Shown here: positions 23,918 through 25,156 of the stretch, one piece after another
Position numbering within the stretch: the first letter of the stretch is position 1
Layout: the number at the start of each line of letters is the position of its first letter
Origin: an uncultured Psychrobacillus sp.
GTDB taxonomy: Bacteria; Bacillota; Bacilli; Bacillales_A; Planococcaceae
Assembly: GCA_934234185.1 (NCBI GenBank)
Contig: CAKQHO010000043.1
Coordinates: forward strand, 1-25,156
Length of the DNA: 25,156 nucleotides
Direction: 5' to 3'
Position numbers and translations under genes: made by a program
The notes under the pieces: generated by a model
What the model saw: the letters and a program-made list of their open reading frames with translations, nothing else
The model's database searches: none
What the model was told of the DNA's origin: nothing

Positions 23918-23923
23918 ATATTA
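23918..23923 (-). promoter_or_regulatory. Extended -10 of the NlpC/P60 gene
   Basis: TG-G-TAATAT on the minus strand, about 45 bases before the start. There is no -35 consensus at 17 bases, which fits an activator-dependent promoter. The WalR-like hexamers begin about where the -35 would be. Confidence 0.5.
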
Positions 23924-23945
23924 CCATCTTTTAAACCATTTTATT

Positions 23946-23973
23946 TTTACATTTGTGTAACAATTATGTTACA
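23946..23973 (-). promoter_or_regulatory. Triple WalR (YycF) binding hexamers
   Basis: On the minus strand TGTAAC (23968-23973), five bases, TGTTAC (23957-23962), five bases, TGTAAA (23946-23951). All three fit TGTWAH, and both spacings match the WalR consensus TGTWAH-N5-TGTWAH, so two overlapping full boxes share the middle hexamer. Relative to the predicted transcription start (near 23911) they lie at about -35 to -62, an activator position. The consensus is established in B. subtilis; binding here is inference. Confidence 0.7.
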
Positions 23974-24194
23974 AGGTACGTCTAATACTTTTAGTTTTGT
24001 TTCATGCAAATATGGGACAAGCCTTGCTAATATTGAGTTTACACTCCATTTTTCGACATTATCGATTAAAAGTTCTTGCTTATTACTTTGTTAATTTACA
24101 TAAATAGAGGTTTTTTTTGAAAATTCCTTCCACGACAAAATACTCAGCCCATTGGTTCTTTTTTCACTTTATTAGAATAATCAGAATTACTTCC

Positions 24195-24223
24195 AAGACA
24201 TTATGGAAAATGAGCGGTAATAT
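24195..24223 (+). promoter_or_regulatory. Possible promoter of the SDR gene
   Basis: AAGACA (24195-24200), 17 bases, TAATAT (24218-24223). Both elements are partial matches to the sigma-A consensus and lie about 35 bases before the start codon. Confidence 0.35.
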
Positions 24224-24256
24224 GGAAATATAACTATAAAAGGAGGAGGATTTTTT

Positions 24257-25048
24257 ATGAATCTTGGACTTGAAGGTAAGCGAGTAATTGTCATGGCATC
24301 TAGCAAGGGATTAGGAAAGGCGACAGCCACCCAATTCGCTTTAGAGGGCGCAAAGGTTTTCATATCCAGTAGAAGTGAAAGTGAGCTTCAATCTACGATG
24401 GAGGAAATAAAAGCTGTTTCTGGGAATGAGCATGTCTACTATCAAGTATGTGATGTAACCAAGGAACAAGATATCCAGCGCCTTTTTGACACAGCAATTA
24501 ATCAGTTAGGCGGAATTGATATCCTAGTGAATAATTCGGGTGGGCCAACTGCTGGGGGATTCGATCAAGTGAACGATGACGACTGGATGGCATCCTTCGA
24601 AAAGAACCTATTAAGCTACATACGTACGATTCGACTTGCGCTACCCCACATGCGTGATCAAGGCTTCGGCAGAATCGTTAACATTTCTTCTTCATCTACA
24701 AAAGAGGTAATCGATGGCCTTATTTTATCTAATACCTTCCGGTTAGGTATGGTGGGACTATCCAAGACTTTAGCGAGAGAAAATTCCAAGTATAATATTA
24801 TGATTAATACGGTTGGTCCTGGCAGGATTCAAACGGATCGTGTTACTGAGTTAGACCAACTTGCTGCAGATAAAAAGCAAATACCTTTAGAGGAAATTCG
24901 TGACAGCAATAAAAACATTATTCCAAGTGGACGCTACGGGGAGCCTGAAGAGTTTGCAAAGGTAATTACCTTCCTATGCTCAGAGGCCAATTCCTATATG
25001 ACTGGACAAAGCTTAGTAGTTGATGGTGGAATGCTAAAGGCACATTAA
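24257..25048 (+). CDS. SDR family oxidoreductase, FabG-like, with atypical active site
   Basis: A 263-residue Rossmann-fold protein of the short-chain dehydrogenase/reductase superfamily. The cofactor loop is ASSKGLGKA (residues 14-22) rather than TGxxxGIG, followed by CDVTKE and NNSGGP (92-97). Ser144-147 provide the catalytic Ser. In the usual YxxxK position the sequence reads SNTFR, so Tyr is replaced by Ser158 and Lys by Arg162. The downstream GLSKTLARE, NTVGPGRIQTD and the C-terminal TGQSLVVDGGML are normal. A subfamily of ketoacyl-reductase-like SDRs with imperfect cofactor and tetrad motifs is known, and this gene probably belongs there. The substrate and even activity are uncertain. 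The ATG has AAGGAGGAGG upstream. Confidence 0.88.
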   Translation: MNLGLEGKRVIVMASSKGLGKATATQFALEGAKVFISSRSESELQSTMEEIKAVSGNEHVYYQVCDVTKEQDIQRLFDTAINQLGGIDILVNNSGGPTAGGFDQVNDDDWMASFEKNLLSYIRTIRLALPHMRDQGFGRIVNISSSSTKEVIDGLILSNTFRLGMVGLSKTLARENSKYNIMINTVGPGRIQTDRVTELDQLAADKKQIPLEEIRDSNKNIIPSGRYGEPEEFAKVITFLCSEANSYMTGQSLVVDGGMLKAH

Positions 25049-25055
25049 AGATAGA

Positions 25056-25081
25056 GAGACTTGAACCGAGGTTCAAGTCTC
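25056..25081 (+). terminator. First hairpin after the SDR gene
   Basis: GAGACTTGAAC and GTTCAAGTCTC form a perfect 11-bp stem with a CGAG loop, eight bases after the stop codon. No T-run follows, so alone it is not a standard terminator. Confidence 0.5.
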
Positions 25082-25093
25082 AGAGTGTAGACA

Positions 25094-25128
25094 AAAGGGT
25101 TGGAAATCGAAACGATTTCCAACCCTTT
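25094..25128. terminator. Second hairpin after the SDR gene, likely terminator
   Basis: A perfect 16-bp stem (25094-25109 with 25113-25128) with an AAA loop. It is flanked by four A on the left and three T on the right, so it could end transcripts from either side. Confidence 0.7.
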
Positions 25129-25156
25129 GCTATTATCACAGTTTACATTCTGGAAA

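Larger units (their letters stand above)
23874..24256. other. Divergent intergenic region between the NlpC/P60 and SDR genes
   Basis: 383 bases. The left half holds the NlpC/P60 -10 and the triple WalR-like site; the right end holds the SDR ribosome binding site and possible promoter. Between about 23980 and 24180 I see only A/T-rich sequence and a run of eight T near 24112. No riboswitch core was recognised. Confidence 0.5.

Noticed and set aside
23874..24256. ydaO (cyclic di-AMP) riboswitch upstream of the NlpC/P60 gene
   Set aside because: Considered because that riboswitch often controls cell wall hydrolases, but none of its conserved core was found.
1..25156. tRNA, rRNA, CRISPR arrays, complete insertion sequences or prophage
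   Set aside because: No regular spaced repeats, no cloverleaf-like sequences and no intact transposase or integrase were seen by eye; a covariance-model scan would settle the RNA question.

Overview
The window is low-GC Firmicutes chromosome from a spore-former-type lineage (Bacillaceae or Planococcaceae). The evidence is the strong GGAGG ribosome binding sites, frequent TTG and GTG starts, an S-box riboswitch, and two blocks whose gene order matches the Bacillus subtilis chromosome: the yhjE-sipV-addB region, and the hpf-secA-prfB-yvjA-cccB-ftsE-ftsX-ctpB-minJ-csbA region. Genus-level placement is inference. No rRNA, tRNA, CRISPR array or intact mobile element was found.

Layout. Bases 1-1670 (minus strand) hold a TVP38/DedA-like membrane protein, signal peptidase I, and the first 96 codons of addB (TTG start, cut off by the window edge). 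Divergently, 1779-2793 encodes the AzlC/AzlD branched-chain amino acid exporter. From 2844 to 6968 lies a complete methionine uptake unit: promoter, SAM-I riboswitch with its terminator, metN, metI, metQ and an M20 amidohydrolase, closed by a perfect terminator. Bases 6969-7405 hold no intact gene. They are followed by a small ABM-domain monooxygenase gene that is frameshifted in a run of seven A.

From 7876 to 22635 nearly everything is on the minus strand. In transcription order: hpf (with a good sigma-H-like promoter), secA, prfB (programmed +1 frameshift), a methyl-accepting chemotaxis protein, a YitT-family protein, lipoprotein cytochrome c-551, ftsE, ftsX, a secreted coiled-coil M23 peptidase, a TlpA/ResA-type thioredoxin, the S41 protease CtpB, MinJ and CsbA. 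This is a cell-envelope, secretion and division neighbourhood. FtsEX probably controls the M23 peptidase encoded beside it, and MinJ places the division site.

Bases 22713-25128 hold a PilZ-domain protein, a secreted NlpC/P60 endopeptidase and, divergently, a short-chain dehydrogenase whose catalytic Tyr and Lys appear replaced by Ser and Arg. The NlpC/P60 promoter carries three WalR-type hexamers with exact 11-bp periodicity, which points to direct control by the essential WalRK cell-wall regulator. The window ends with two strong hairpins. I see no wholly new multi-gene system. The most notable points are the triple WalR box, the M23 enzyme paired with FtsEX, the frameshifted ABM gene and the atypical SDR.
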